This document shows, one piece after another, positions 1 to 11,083 of a stretch of 64,000 nucleotides of DNA. Origin of the DNA: Opisthocomus hoazin. Taxonomy: Eukaryota; Chordata; Aves; Opisthocomiformes; Opisthocomidae. Every line of letters starts with the position of its first letter. Position 1 is the stretch's first letter. The notes below the pieces were generated by a model, which ran no database searches, was not told where the DNA came from, and worked only from the letters and a program-made list of their open reading frames with translations. Location: assembly GCF_030867145.1 (NCBI RefSeq), contig NC_134428.1:19695537-19759536 (forward strand), in the 5' to 3' direction. A program made the translations under genes and the position numbers.

Positions 1-597
1 TGCAGGACGTGGCGTACACTAATTCAACTATGCTTATGCTGTAGCTTTGGTGTCTTGAAATGCATGTGCTGCTTTTCTTTATTGACCAAAATATGCGTAA
101 TGAGAGGGTATATTTCTGTTCGCAGGCATAATGGGAGACTAAGCAGACCGTTTCATGCGGGAACAAGTGTGTGAATAGCACAGAATATGGGGTGCCAAGA
201 ATAACGGGGCATGTTTTGGTTTGGTAGTCACTGCCCATCTTGGTATTCTTCTTATCAAAAACTCATGCTGCTAATCTGTGCATTTCTTGAAACATCTTGA
301 ACTGTCTTCATTGTGTGGTAACTTCGATTCAAACATTGACTTCTGGCAAGATAGCGTTGTTCTAACAAATGAGCATTTCATATTTTTGCGTGGCTGTTGG
401 TTTTGTTGAGTAGCTGGTGTTACAATGCTGTCGTGCTTGTGCTATCTAGATGTTAATAAGCTGCATGCATTGCCTGTGCTCACGCATTTCTCTGCTCCGC
501 AAAGTGTTCTTGGCCACAGTTGCATGTCCCTCTGCTTGGTTCCTTTGAACATGTGCCGCAGTAATGACATTTCGCGCTACCACTTTTTGTCTTCTAG

Positions 598-3500
598 GGA
601 GGGCAGCTTCTGGCATGTACCGGTTACTTAGAACTGGATGGTATCAACTTGCTACTCTGATGTCTTTGCTCAAGGTGTTTCTTCTAAAGAGGTGTGTATC
701 CTTTGAGAAAAGTGTTTTGTGAGCAAATGATTTACCCAGTTATAAAACAATACAAGAGGAGAAATGTGTTGTTTCATGTGAACTTTCCTCTCTCTTTCTC
801 TAGATGCCTTCCAAAGACCTACAAGCTGTTCCTGTTTCTTCTCCCGCTCCTGTTTCTACTAGGTACGTGAATCGCTTAGTTATGACACAGACCGGTGTAT
901 GCTTACTGCAGCCGTTCCAAGAGAGCGTTTTTAGTTGAGCTCTCGGTTTATGAAGAAGACGCAGAAGCAAAAAAGAGCAAGTTTGTTTGTGACTAGGACA
1001 GCAATTCAAGCTTTCAAAGTACTGACAAGTCAGTAGCCTTCCCCTTGCCGTGAAAGGAATACCCTCGATTAAATTTCATAGAGCTCTTTAGAAAGTGAGA
1101 GTGGGTGAGTAAATGCACTGAAGTCCTTTTTTCTTCACCTCCCTTGATAAGAATAGCAGTGAGGTCACAAAGAGCAGGTTGTGTACCGATTGCTTTGATT
1201 GTTGTTAATCTCCGTAAAAGTGGGGTTAGGTTCTTTGAGCAACTCATCGAAAGTCTTTCCCTTGCTCTGGACCATCCTTGAGTTGCTTAAAATACTGCTG
1301 TTTAGACTGGTTAGTTGACAGTATTCCAGGCCAGCTGTCTACTTTGAAATAAACAAACTCAGTTTCAAACACTTGCTGAAAGTGGTGGGCTCTTTCTGAA
1401 AAGCAGGTTCATGTCTTCGCATGTCCTAAAAACTTTAGAAACTACTCTGGGGAGAAGATGAAGCTTCGCAGAAACTTACAGTCAGGATTCAAAATCCTCT
1501 CTACTAGGGAGAATAAGAAAGGAAGAACTTCCCTACCCTGTGTAGAAAGTGCTGCTACTTCTTGCTAAGACAGTGCAAAAACAAGCGTCATGTTTGTGAA
1601 CTGCGAGATTGCCTAATATCTAACAAAAGTTGGAAGAAACTTGGGCTTCCGTGGAAACAATGTGGTATGTAGTATGTAGGGTACAGGGCAAGATATTTTC
1701 CATGGAGATAAAAAGCAGTTTTTACATCTGCCTTCAGTGAGCATGGCCTGTCTTCATTGGTAAATGAGATCTAGGTCCCAGGGACGCAGTAGTATGAGAC
1801 CGAGGATATACCATGAGACATAAGCGCAAGCTGCCTGCCATACAACGGTGTGAGCGGTACTGATGGATGTTCCCCAATGTGCTTGAGTGCTTGACTTCAC
1901 AGTTTGAAAGCTGGCTCATACTGATTTTTGTTTAGACTGGAGTAGTGTGCGCTGTGTGACGTCTACCTTGCAAACTTAAGGTAGCTTGTGTTGCGAAGTA
2001 GGAAGACGACCTGTAGATCTAAGCAGTCTTCAGGGGGAATTCTCTTGAACACCCTTTTTGCCTTTTGTTTGTGATCTAGGTATATGGTTCTGGGGGTTTG
2101 ATGGCTGCTTCTCACTAATACCTTCGTTGAACTGGATCAAAATTGATAGAATACAGAGAACAGAGGACTCTCTCCGTGTTCGTGAACCGCAGGCTGATTC
2201 TTTGCACTCTGTGCAACCTCCAGAGGTAAGGGAGAACAGTCTAGGGAAGAACTCTGATGTCTTGGAAGACTTCTTAACTGCCATGCCTTCAATATTTGGC
2301 AAGAACTACTTGACACACAAGGCTAATGTGAATAAATGTCTTGATCTTTACATATATAAAAAAAAATTCTGTATACCTTAGGGTACCATCAACATCTTTG
2401 CTTCTGGTCGTGAAAGTGAAAGTGAGCTGGAAAAGCAAATGGCCTTTCTGTCTGAGAGATACCATCACCTTGATGAAAAATATAGCAAAGTGATGCTTCT
2501 ACTCCAGAACCTTCAAGATCAGGTTGCCCAGAAAAGTGACAAAAGCAAAACATTGACGCTAATAAGAAATATGATGGGTCAACATCCTCAAGATGTGAGA
2601 CTGGAGCAAAAGGTAAGATAGTCAGTTGTTGGTGCTTTCTGGTGCTGATCGACGTATCCTATTTTAGTAGTGCAGATTACTAGCCATTTGATTCAGGCTT
2701 GCATCCAATTTTGTGAACAAAAGTGATCTGCAGCCTTTTCTGCGGGATCTAGAGTTGCAGATCCTCCAGAAGATCGCTCTCCATATGTCTGTGACAAACC
2801 AAAAAGCTAACATCTGAAGTAGTAACAAAGGCTGTGACTAATGCAGGGGTTCGTGGAATCACAGAAGCGGTGAGTGAGTTGAAGTTCTTGCAAGTTCAAC
2901 TAAAACCGTAAGGAGTCCTTTTCTAGGCATTTTTTGGAGCATCGCAGTCAATATGATTCTCAGTGACTTGAAGAGATGTTTAGAACATGAATTGAAATGG
3001 GGAGAACTACAGAAAATGCTTGATGAAGCGTACGCTTACAGCATTGCTTGTTGCCTGTTGCGAATGTTGGGTTTTTTTTCCAAAGTATGCTATCTTGAAA
3101 ATTGCAGAATTCCCAAAAAACAGCCATACCAAAGCAATGCAGCTCAGGGTCTTGGGAAGGTGGGGGAAAGAATGCAACTTTTGAAGAAAGCACCAGTCAA
3201 TATGCAGTATGAATTTGTATTTTAAGCCAAAAAACCATGCACTAAAAATGGCCTTTGTCTTGAGAGAGGCTTTCAAAGACTTGCGATGGAGTGCAGCATC
3301 TCAAAAAGATGCTTATTCTACATGTATACAGATGTGTATAGATCAATTACTTTATCAGTTGATATTATTAAATTCTTCCCTTTCTCCCCTTCTATGTGTA
3401 CATCTGTAGCAAGTCCAGACTATTGTAAACAATGCCCTGAAACTTTTCTCTCGAGACAAGACTGGTATGGTGGATTTCGCCTTGGAATCTGCAGGTAAAT

Positions 3501-6116
3501 AGTGGAGGAAACTCCACTTTCACGATTCGTGTTATTTTATAGTATCTACTAAAAATGTTGAAAGATCTGCTTGCGTGGGGTGTACGCACCACTTGAACTC
3601 GCTAGGGAAAATGTGTATGTTTTAGCCCTCTGAGGTGAAAAGCCTTGAACATTCTGAAAAGAACACTGTACTTGATAGAAGCATTGTATCCCCAGCCAAT
3701 GACTAGACTTGAACAGTATCTTTACTAGTTGGTTTTGAGGAAAAGAACTGGTATGTTCACGAAGCTTTGTACAAATCTCTGGCTGAAAAGTCTTCAGGAA
3801 GAAATGAGTAATTATTTCGGCTAACCTGATACATCTTTTTTAAGGTGGCAGCATTCTGAGTACTCGCTGTTCTGAAACCTATAACACCAACAGAGCAGTG
3901 ATCAGCCTCTTTGGAATTCCTCTGTGGTACTTCTCTCAGCCTCCAAGGGCGGTGATTCAGGTAATTAAAGGCCGAGTAAAGAAATTCAGCAATGTTATTT
4001 TGTGCTGAGGGGTTTGGATTGTTTCTTGGATGCTGGATGTTTCTGTCTGCAACACACTGTGGGGCACGGGTCCTTTGAACGATGTTCCCAAGAGTGCCAT
4101 TCTTCTGGTAGTTCCTGGGCACTGCTCAAGTCGTCTTCTAGCAAAACGAAGACCCTGCTAGGAGGCTTGGGTGGTACACTGGACTTCTGCAGAGTGTGAG
4201 CACTGGGAAGGTTCCTGTTGTGAAGTAGTCTCCAGGCGGATCTTCAAAACGCTGCTGGCTGTTCGGGTGGATATGCTGTCTCCCTGAAGAATGCTACCAA
4301 ATAGATAATATTCTGCCACTTACTCTCTAAGACTGTCCCTAATAATTCAGAATTCGTCACAACTCTTTCTGGCAAAATGCTTGTGGCTGCAGGTTTTGTT
4401 GTTGCTGTTGTGTTCCATCCTGTTCTCTCCCCTTTCCTCCTGTCTAGCCGGACATGTATCCAGGAAACTGCTGGGCTTTCAAAGGATCACAGGGGTATCT
4501 CGTAGTTCAACTTTCAAGGAAGATCTATCCGACTGCCTTTACGTTGGAACACATCCCAAAAGCACTTTCACCAACAGGAGAGATCTCCAGTGCTCTGAGG
4601 AGCTTTGCAGTATATGTAAGTCTGTCTGTGAACTTCAGAGGATATTTGTATGCATAAAGAATATTTGTGGCGCAGATCTTGGAAAATAAGGACTGAAGGG
4701 AGGACAGCTAAGGAGAGAAACTGCTTGCTTTTAAAATTGCTGTTTTTGTAATCAGCTTTGAGACTAGGAATAAGAAGTGTTACAGCTAATTTTGAGGGAG
4801 CTGTTTCTTTTTTTCCTGCTTTATACAGTAGTAAACATTTTTGGAGGGAGGTGACTGTTTTTGATTTGGTATCGTTCTTTCAGGCACTCAAATTGTTCCA
4901 TCCTTCCACCACTCCTACTGCTTACCCTCTCCCTCCCCAGTGTTGGCTTTGCACCTTGTCTGTGATGTGCCTTCAGTGTGTTTTAAATTGATTTTAACTA
5001 GCACCACAGCTGCTTAGGCAGGACTGCAGAACAGAAGACCACAGGCTACATCAGAGCGTAGCTGTGATACCTGAGAACATTTGTCTAGCTCCATTAAATG
5101 CTGAAGCCGCCGTCTGCAAGCATCTGAATCTTGGCTTCCGTCTTGTTTGTGATGTTGCTGTTTTCTCATTCTTGTTTGTCCTGAGCAGTTTACATTGTAC
5201 ACTGCGATCTTGGTTGTGCCATGGAAATGATGGGGTTTGACCATGAAAACAGCAACATACAAACATAGCACAGCTCTTTGCAGTTCAGGAAAGTCAAATG
5301 CAGAGCTGTGGCTGAAGAAGCATGACGTTCCACGGGAAGTATTCTGATCTCGGTTTCAGAGACTTGCGTTGACAGGCAGTTAGGTAGGCATGCTTCTGGC
5401 TTTGGTTTGACTTGAAATGTGATGGAAGCAAACGTCTTTCTCCTGTTGTTGTAGGGTCTAGATAATGAATATCAAGAAGGCGGCAAGCTTCTAGGACAGT
5501 ATGTCTACGACCAAGACGGAGAACCACTGCAGACCTTTCCAGTGATGGTAAGTCTGGATGAGAAGATTTCAAGTGTCAGAAGAAGCACACGCATATTTTC
5601 TAGGGTAGTGCACAATGAGCAGTGAAGGAAAAAGGCTTCATTCTCTGTTGGGCACTGTAGAAACTGAGGTGGAAAGTAGCTACTGATCTGCCTCAAAACC
5701 TAAGGTTCGGATAGGTTAGAGGGGAGGAAAGTTTTGTGCCAGGTGGACACAAGTGGTGTGAAGATACCGAACGTATGAGGAGTCTGCTTCATGCTGCTTC
5801 TGACTCCCTTCACAAAAAAACCCCCAACAAACCGGTTGTAAGGCAAAGAAGGTTCTGTTCCAAGTGGCAGAAGGTTCCCAAGGCATCACTCAGTTATTAA
5901 TCAAAGTTGGTAGTTGCAGGAATGAAGGAAAGCGCCTTCAGTTGCACCTGTTTATACTCAAAACCGAACTCTGGTTTGTGTGTTTGTTTTTTCCTTCTGC
6001 AGGAGAAAAGTGAAAACGCATTCCAAATAGTGGAACTGAGAGTGTTTTCTAACTGGGGACATCCGGAATATACCTGCCTTTATCGGTTCAGAGTGCATGG
6101 GAAACTTGCCGAATAA
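598..6116 (+). CDS. SUN1: SUN1 3' half, copy A (SUN domain intact, coiled-coil exons missing)
   Basis: SUN1 is an inner-nuclear-membrane protein whose perinuclear SUN domain binds KASH proteins (nesprins) to form the LINC complex. Exons with AG/GT borders and consistent phase: 598-691 and 804-862 (hydrophobic membrane segment, [12 protein letters not shown]), 2080-2225, 2382-2612, 3410-3494, 3845-3960, 4448-4615, 5455-5547 and 6003-6116 (stop TAA). The SUN domain covers the last five exons. It keeps STRCSETY, whose Cys aligns with the SUN2 residue that disulfide-bonds KASH, plus GNCWAFKG and YTCLYRFRVHG. Exon 4 ends in phase 0 and the 3410 exon starts in phase 0, so they can join in frame even though the coiled-coil exons present in copy B are deleted here. 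Upstream exons lie left of the window. The gene call is firm; whether this copy is expressed is unknown. Confidence 0.8.
2697..2869 (+). pseudogene. SUN1: Remnant of SUN1 coiled-coil exon in copy A
   Basis: This matches the second part of the copy B exon at 15085-15339, ending at the same GITEA/GTGAG donor. Its first part, its acceptor and the preceding three exons are deleted; the break joins the sequence near B 8944 to that near B 15168. An extra A in the run at 2801-2805 also shifts the frame. The nearest AG (2694-2695) gives no open phase-0 reading, so the piece is probably skipped. Confidence 0.75.
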
Positions 6117-6339
6117 TCTCCAGCACTTCAGCTTGGACTGGTTTTACGGTTGTGCATTTTGTTCTCGATTTTTGTATATGCCGGAAAGCCTAGAAGACTG
6201 GAATCTTGCCTTTTTCTTCGTGGAGGCAGTCGTGATGCATGGGGCTGACTGCCTAGGTCTGGGCAACCCCGTGCGTGGGCCTTCGTCCGCCTCGTCATTT
6301 GCCTGCCCCTCCGGTTCCATTGCCTCATACCTATTGCAT

Positions 6340-7060
6340 CAGGGCACCTGGTGTGGAGAGGGAGGCCAGGAGGGGATTCGCCTGCCGCCCCGAGCAGGGA
6401 CCCGTTTCCATTCCCCGCTGTCTCTCAGGTGCTCTCCTTCAGCCTGGTGGCGAGAGGGCAGGGGATCTTCTGCTTCTTGCGGAACATCCATCCTGTGCGC
6501 TTGTTTCGGGGGTGGCAGGGCATGGCTCCACCAGTCTATTTCCCTCTCGCACTCCCTGATGCTCCTGAACCTTTCTGCCTCCTCTTTGAGCTCTGCCACC
6601 AGGACGAGCAGATCATCCACCTGGTCACAGCGCACGCAGGCGTTCTGCCTGCTGCCCTCCCATACCAGTGACAGGCTCGGGCACTCCCTGCAGCCAGAGA
6701 CCTGCACAGCTGCCTGTTTATGCGGGAGCTCTGTCTGGGTCGCCGTATTCCGCCTGGTGACGGCTTTCAGGCGAGTGGAGACCCTAGCTACTAGCTGAGC
6801 AAGTGATGACCACCGGCTGAATTTACCCCGGTAGCTGGCCGAGCGTCGGGGCCCTGCCTGCGCCAGCTGCCGTGCCAACTGCCGTGGCAGGCCCTGTTTG
6901 CCCGTCCTGGTCGCCGCACTGCGGGTCGCTCGCGCTCCCTCGGGGCTGCTTTTGTGAGGGGGGAGGGTGCCGCCGTCACTCTTGACCCCGCTCTTCTTTG
7001 GGGGGGGGGGGGTTGGGGGGGGCACGCTCTCTCTCGCCGGGCGCCTGTCTCGGCTGTTGG
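6340..7060 (-). mobile_element. CR1 ORF1 fragment, copy A
   Basis: The minus-strand frame encodes a protein resembling the 5' ORF1 of avian CR1 elements: a Cys-containing coiled-coil stretch (CVRCDQVDDLLVLVAEL, then RSIRECEREIDWW) followed by a basic segment ending near RRIPS. The same piece lies after SUN1 in copies B and C, so it predates the duplication and probably belonged to the SUN1 3' UTR region. It is cut off before the esterase-like part. Identification rests on remembered similarity. The exact ends are uncertain, especially the right one, which runs into GC-rich promoter-like sequence with long G runs. Confidence 0.55.
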
Positions 7061-7105
7061 GCCGCTGAGAAAAGGTTTCCCCGGCACGATCCCTCGCTCC
7101 GGAGC

Positions 7106-7540
7106 CCAGATGTACCGGACGCTCTTCTTCACGTGGGACCCGGCCGGCCGCCCTGCCCCTCCCCGCCCCGCCTTCCAGAGGCTTGCCACACACCCGGGCC
7201 TCCTGCCGCCCGCCGCGCCAGCGCCCGCTCGTAATTGGCCGGCGCTTCTGCCGATCTCGACCTCCTGTGCTCTCATTGGGCTGCGGGGAAGCGGGGCGGG
7301 TACGTGCCGCGGAGGGTAGGGCGAGCGGCCGGCCCGGCCTGAGGGTAGCGCGGCGCCCGCGGGTCGCTGCGTCCCGGCCCGGCCCGGCCGTGTGAGATGG
7401 CCTGGGTGACGGGCAGCGCTGAGTTTCGCCCCCCAGTCCCCAAGCGTCCCTTGGCGGCCCCAGGAGGGAATGGCCCGGGCCTGCCCGCCCTCCAGCGTCC
7501 GGCGTCCCCCGGGGGCTAGGGCCTGGGCCCTGCCGTGCTT
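7106..7540 (+). pseudogene. GET4: GET4 exon 1 stub plus start of intron 1
   Basis: Positions 7106-7132 match the last bases of GET4 exon 1 (MYRTLFF) and the following GC-rich sequence matches intron 1 of the intact gene (37950-38362). The ATG and the rest of exon 1 are missing: the break joins the SUN1/CR1 side directly to the exon at a shared CCAGATG. The donor context has changed from AG/GT to AC/GT. At about 7541 the sequence jumps back into SUN1 intron, which starts copy B. Confidence 0.8.
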
Positions 7541-7550
7541 CAAAAACTGC
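7530..7550. other. Junction between duplication copies A and B
   Basis: The left side follows GET4 intron 1 (as at 38345-38362). The right side, from 7546, follows the SUN1 intron found at 1294 onward. Only a few bases of microhomology are visible at the join, and no long repeat lies across it. Confidence 0.75.
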
Positions 7551-10500
7551 TGTTTAGACTGGTTAGTTGACAGTATTCCAGGCCAGCTGTCTACTTTGAA
7601 ATAAACAAACTCAGTTTCAAACACTTGCCAAAAGTGGTGGGCTGTTTCTGAAAAGCAGGTTCATGTCTTCGCATGTCCTAAAAACTTTAGAAACTACTCT
7701 GGGGAGAAGATGAAGCTTCGCAGAAACTTACAGTCAGGATTCAAAATCCTCTCTACTAGGGAGAATAAGAAAGGAAGAACTTCCCTACCCTGTGTAGAAA
7801 GTGCTGCTACTTCTTGCTAAGACAGTGCAAAAACAAGCGTCATGTTTGTGAACTGCGAGATTGCCTAATATCTAACAAAAGTTGGAAGAAACTTGGGCTT
7901 CCGTGGAAACAATGTGGTATGTAGTACGTAGGGTACAGGGCAAGATATTTTCCATGGAGATAAAAAGCAGTTCTTACATCTGCCTTCAGTGAGCATGGCC
8001 TGTCTTAATTGGTAAATGAGATCTAGGTCCCAGGGACGCAGTAGTATGAGATTGAGGATATACCATGAGACATAAGCGCAAGCTGCCTGCCATACAACGG
8101 TGTGAGCGGTACTGATGGATGTTCCCCAATGTGCTTGAGTGCTTGACTTCACAGTTTGAAAGCTGGCTCATACTGATTTTTGTTTAGACTGGAGTAGTGT
8201 GCGCTGTGTGACGTCTACCTTGCAAACTTGAGGTAGCTTGTGTTGCGAAGTAGGAAGATGACTTGTAGATCTAAGCAGTCTTCAGGGGGAATTCTCTTGA
8301 ACACCCTTTTTGCCTTTTGTTTGTGATCTAGGTATATGGTTCTGGGGGTTTGATGGCTGCTTCTCACTAATACCTTCGTTGAACTGGATCAAAATTGATA
8401 GAATACAGAGAACAGGAGGACTCTCTCCGTGTTCGTGAACCGCAGGCTGATTCTTTGCACTCTGTGCAACCTCCAGAGGTAAGGGAGAACAGTCTAGGGA
8501 AGAACTCTGATGTCTTGGAAGACTTCTTAACTGCCATGCCTTCAATATTTGGCAAGAACTACTTGACACACAAGGCTAATGTAAGTAAATGTCTTGATCT
8601 TCACATATATAAAAAAAAATTCTGTATACCTTAGGATTCCATCAACATCTTTGCTTCTGGTCGTGAAAGTGAGCTGGAAAAGCAAATGGCCTTTCTGTCT
8701 GAGAGATACCATCACCTTGATGAAAAATATAGCAAAGTGATGCTTCTACTCCAGAACCTTCAAGATCAGGTTGCCCAGAAAAGTGACAAAAGCGAAACAT
8801 TGACGCTAATAAGAAATACGATGAATCAGCATCTTCAAGATATGAAACGGGAGGAAAAGGTAAGATAGTCAGTTGTTGGTGCTTTCTGGTGCTGATCGAC
8901 GTATCCTGTTTCAGTAATGCAGATTACTAGCCGTTTGATTCAGGGTTCTTTCTGTTGCAGAATTAGCTGGTAGGTAGTAAATGCCAGGGAGTAGTCGCTG
9001 GCATTTGTTCCTCCTTTGTTATTGCTGACAAAGATTTCCAGATATTTGGTCTAAAGTAGAATCTTCAGTTGCTGAAAGTCGGTTGGATTTATTTTGTTTT
9101 CATACAGAGAAAGAAGACTGTAGAAAGGACTAGTGACAAAGAAGGGGTTTTGTGGTAAACTTCCCTGTGTGTAATGCGTACTACTGCTGTATCAGGCCAT
9201 TATATTTATTACAGATTCTATCGTTTCTCACAGTAGCTGCAGGATAAGTCACTTAAACACAGAACGAAATAAAAATTATGCTTGGTAGAAAACCTCAGTC
9301 ATGCTATTTGTACTCAGCAAGAAAATACACCCCTTTTTTCTTTCCTCTCTTTTAAGAGTGACTTCCTGGCTTTACGTCAAGAACATGAGTTGCGTATCCT
9401 GACACTGGAAGACCTTCTTCAAAAACTCTCTGCTGAATATAAGGTATTTGAAAGTTAACTTTGTTACCTTGCTGTAATTGTAACCCTCTGGTAAAACAGA
9501 CTTAGTTTTTTGTTGGCTATCGTAAGCCCCAGTTTGCTTTACTCTAGCTGTCACAGTTGTTTAAGTCTCAAAAGTTGTTTGTGTTCTTGCTCCCCGTTCT
9601 TGGAGAGCATTTCAGTCCATCAATTAAATATTATTCACTTGACCGAAGGCGCAGGTTTTTTTAATAAAGATCTTATTATACAGAGGCACAAACACAAGTA
9701 TGGAGACAGTCCTGTATAGGTGGTGCTAAAATGTGTCATTTTCATTTCACATTCTTTATCCTCTTTCTGTCAGTTGTGTTTCTTTGTATATGTTAAAACT
9801 AACTTCTGTATTCTGTAGGCCATCCAGAAGGAGCTTGATGTAGCCAAAGCAAAACCAATGAGGTATAAGCACATTTCAAATAATTTTCATTTTTTGATCC
9901 TGATGCTAACTGATGGTGATATATGTGTTATTCTTTGAAATACAACAGTACTTTGTGTCCTTTAACTGACTGTAAGAGTTTGTGTCGTCAGCAAGAGTAC
10001 TGCTGTCTTATAGTGGGCTTTAACTGTGATGCCGAACATCAGCACAAGGCCAACTTCCAGTATGTGAGCAGTCCTACAACTACATTTTTTACTAGAGAAA
10101 GCTGTGAATGTACAGGAGGAGAACGAGTGACTTCTCATCCTATTATAAATGCATTAGCATATTTCCTCAGATTATGTAGTGATGTATACAGTAACTGCTT
10201 TTGATAGGCTTTATATTTAAATTCTTAATTGTATCAGTTCTAACCTTTTGTTTCTGTTTTGGTTTGTCAGCGATACTACTTTCCACTCACGTACTGTGTA
10301 ATACCAAAATAAAAATTGCGGCACTTCATGAAGTAGTTTCCCCGTTGGGAAGAGGAAAAGACATGCTTCTTTACTGAATCTGAATTGTTGTTTACATTGG
10401 TTCTAAATGTAAAACGGCTTTAAAGCAATGGCTGATAGTTTTTTCCATAGCATGCACTAAACACTGAACTATATTGGTAATATGTGACCTGCTTAACTTA

Positions 10501-11083
10501 AGCTTAGCTTGACATCTGCCTCTAAAGCTATTCTGGTTTAAGTAAGGTAACCTGAAACTCGCTCTAACCAATGGCAAACTCATGCAAATAACATTTGACT
10601 GGTTTGCCAGAAACCTTAAATCACATAAAATCTATATATGTTTGACTTACAGTCGATCTGGTGATGTTCTGAAGTCATCACTGCTGGATTTTGTTCACAA
10701 CTTCAAAATACTTTGCTTTGAATATATTAATCCTAAGTATGCCTTAAATGCCATCTTCATGGAACTGCAAGCTCGCAGTGGCTACCATGGTGAATAACTG
10801 AGCTAGGAAAGCACTTTGTATTGGACAAGTAGGTTCTCACACCTTTGGAATTTGATGGAATGATTCAAACTACTCTTTCCTAACTATTGACTCCTTGTTT
10901 TTGTCAGAGATGATGATGAACATAACCAACTTCTGTCCAAAATTAAAAAGATAGAACTAGAGTTGTCTCAGATGAAATCGGAGTTGTTAACTGCAGAAAG
11001 TCTGAAGAAAAGTTGTGAGAAAATAGAGGTCATTCATGAAAAAGTAGGTTCCGTAACTTCTGTAACTGTCCCAGTAAAACTTC

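Noticed and set aside
425-631. Short open frame overlapping the first SUN1 exon of copy A
   Set aside because: The true exon is read in another frame and gives the conserved membrane segment with proper splice phases.
6791-7624. 277-codon minus-strand open frame
   Set aside because: It runs across GC-rich promoter sequence, antisense GET4 exon 1 and the A/B junction. Low stop density in GC-rich DNA explains it; only the CR1 ORF1-like part further left resembles a protein.
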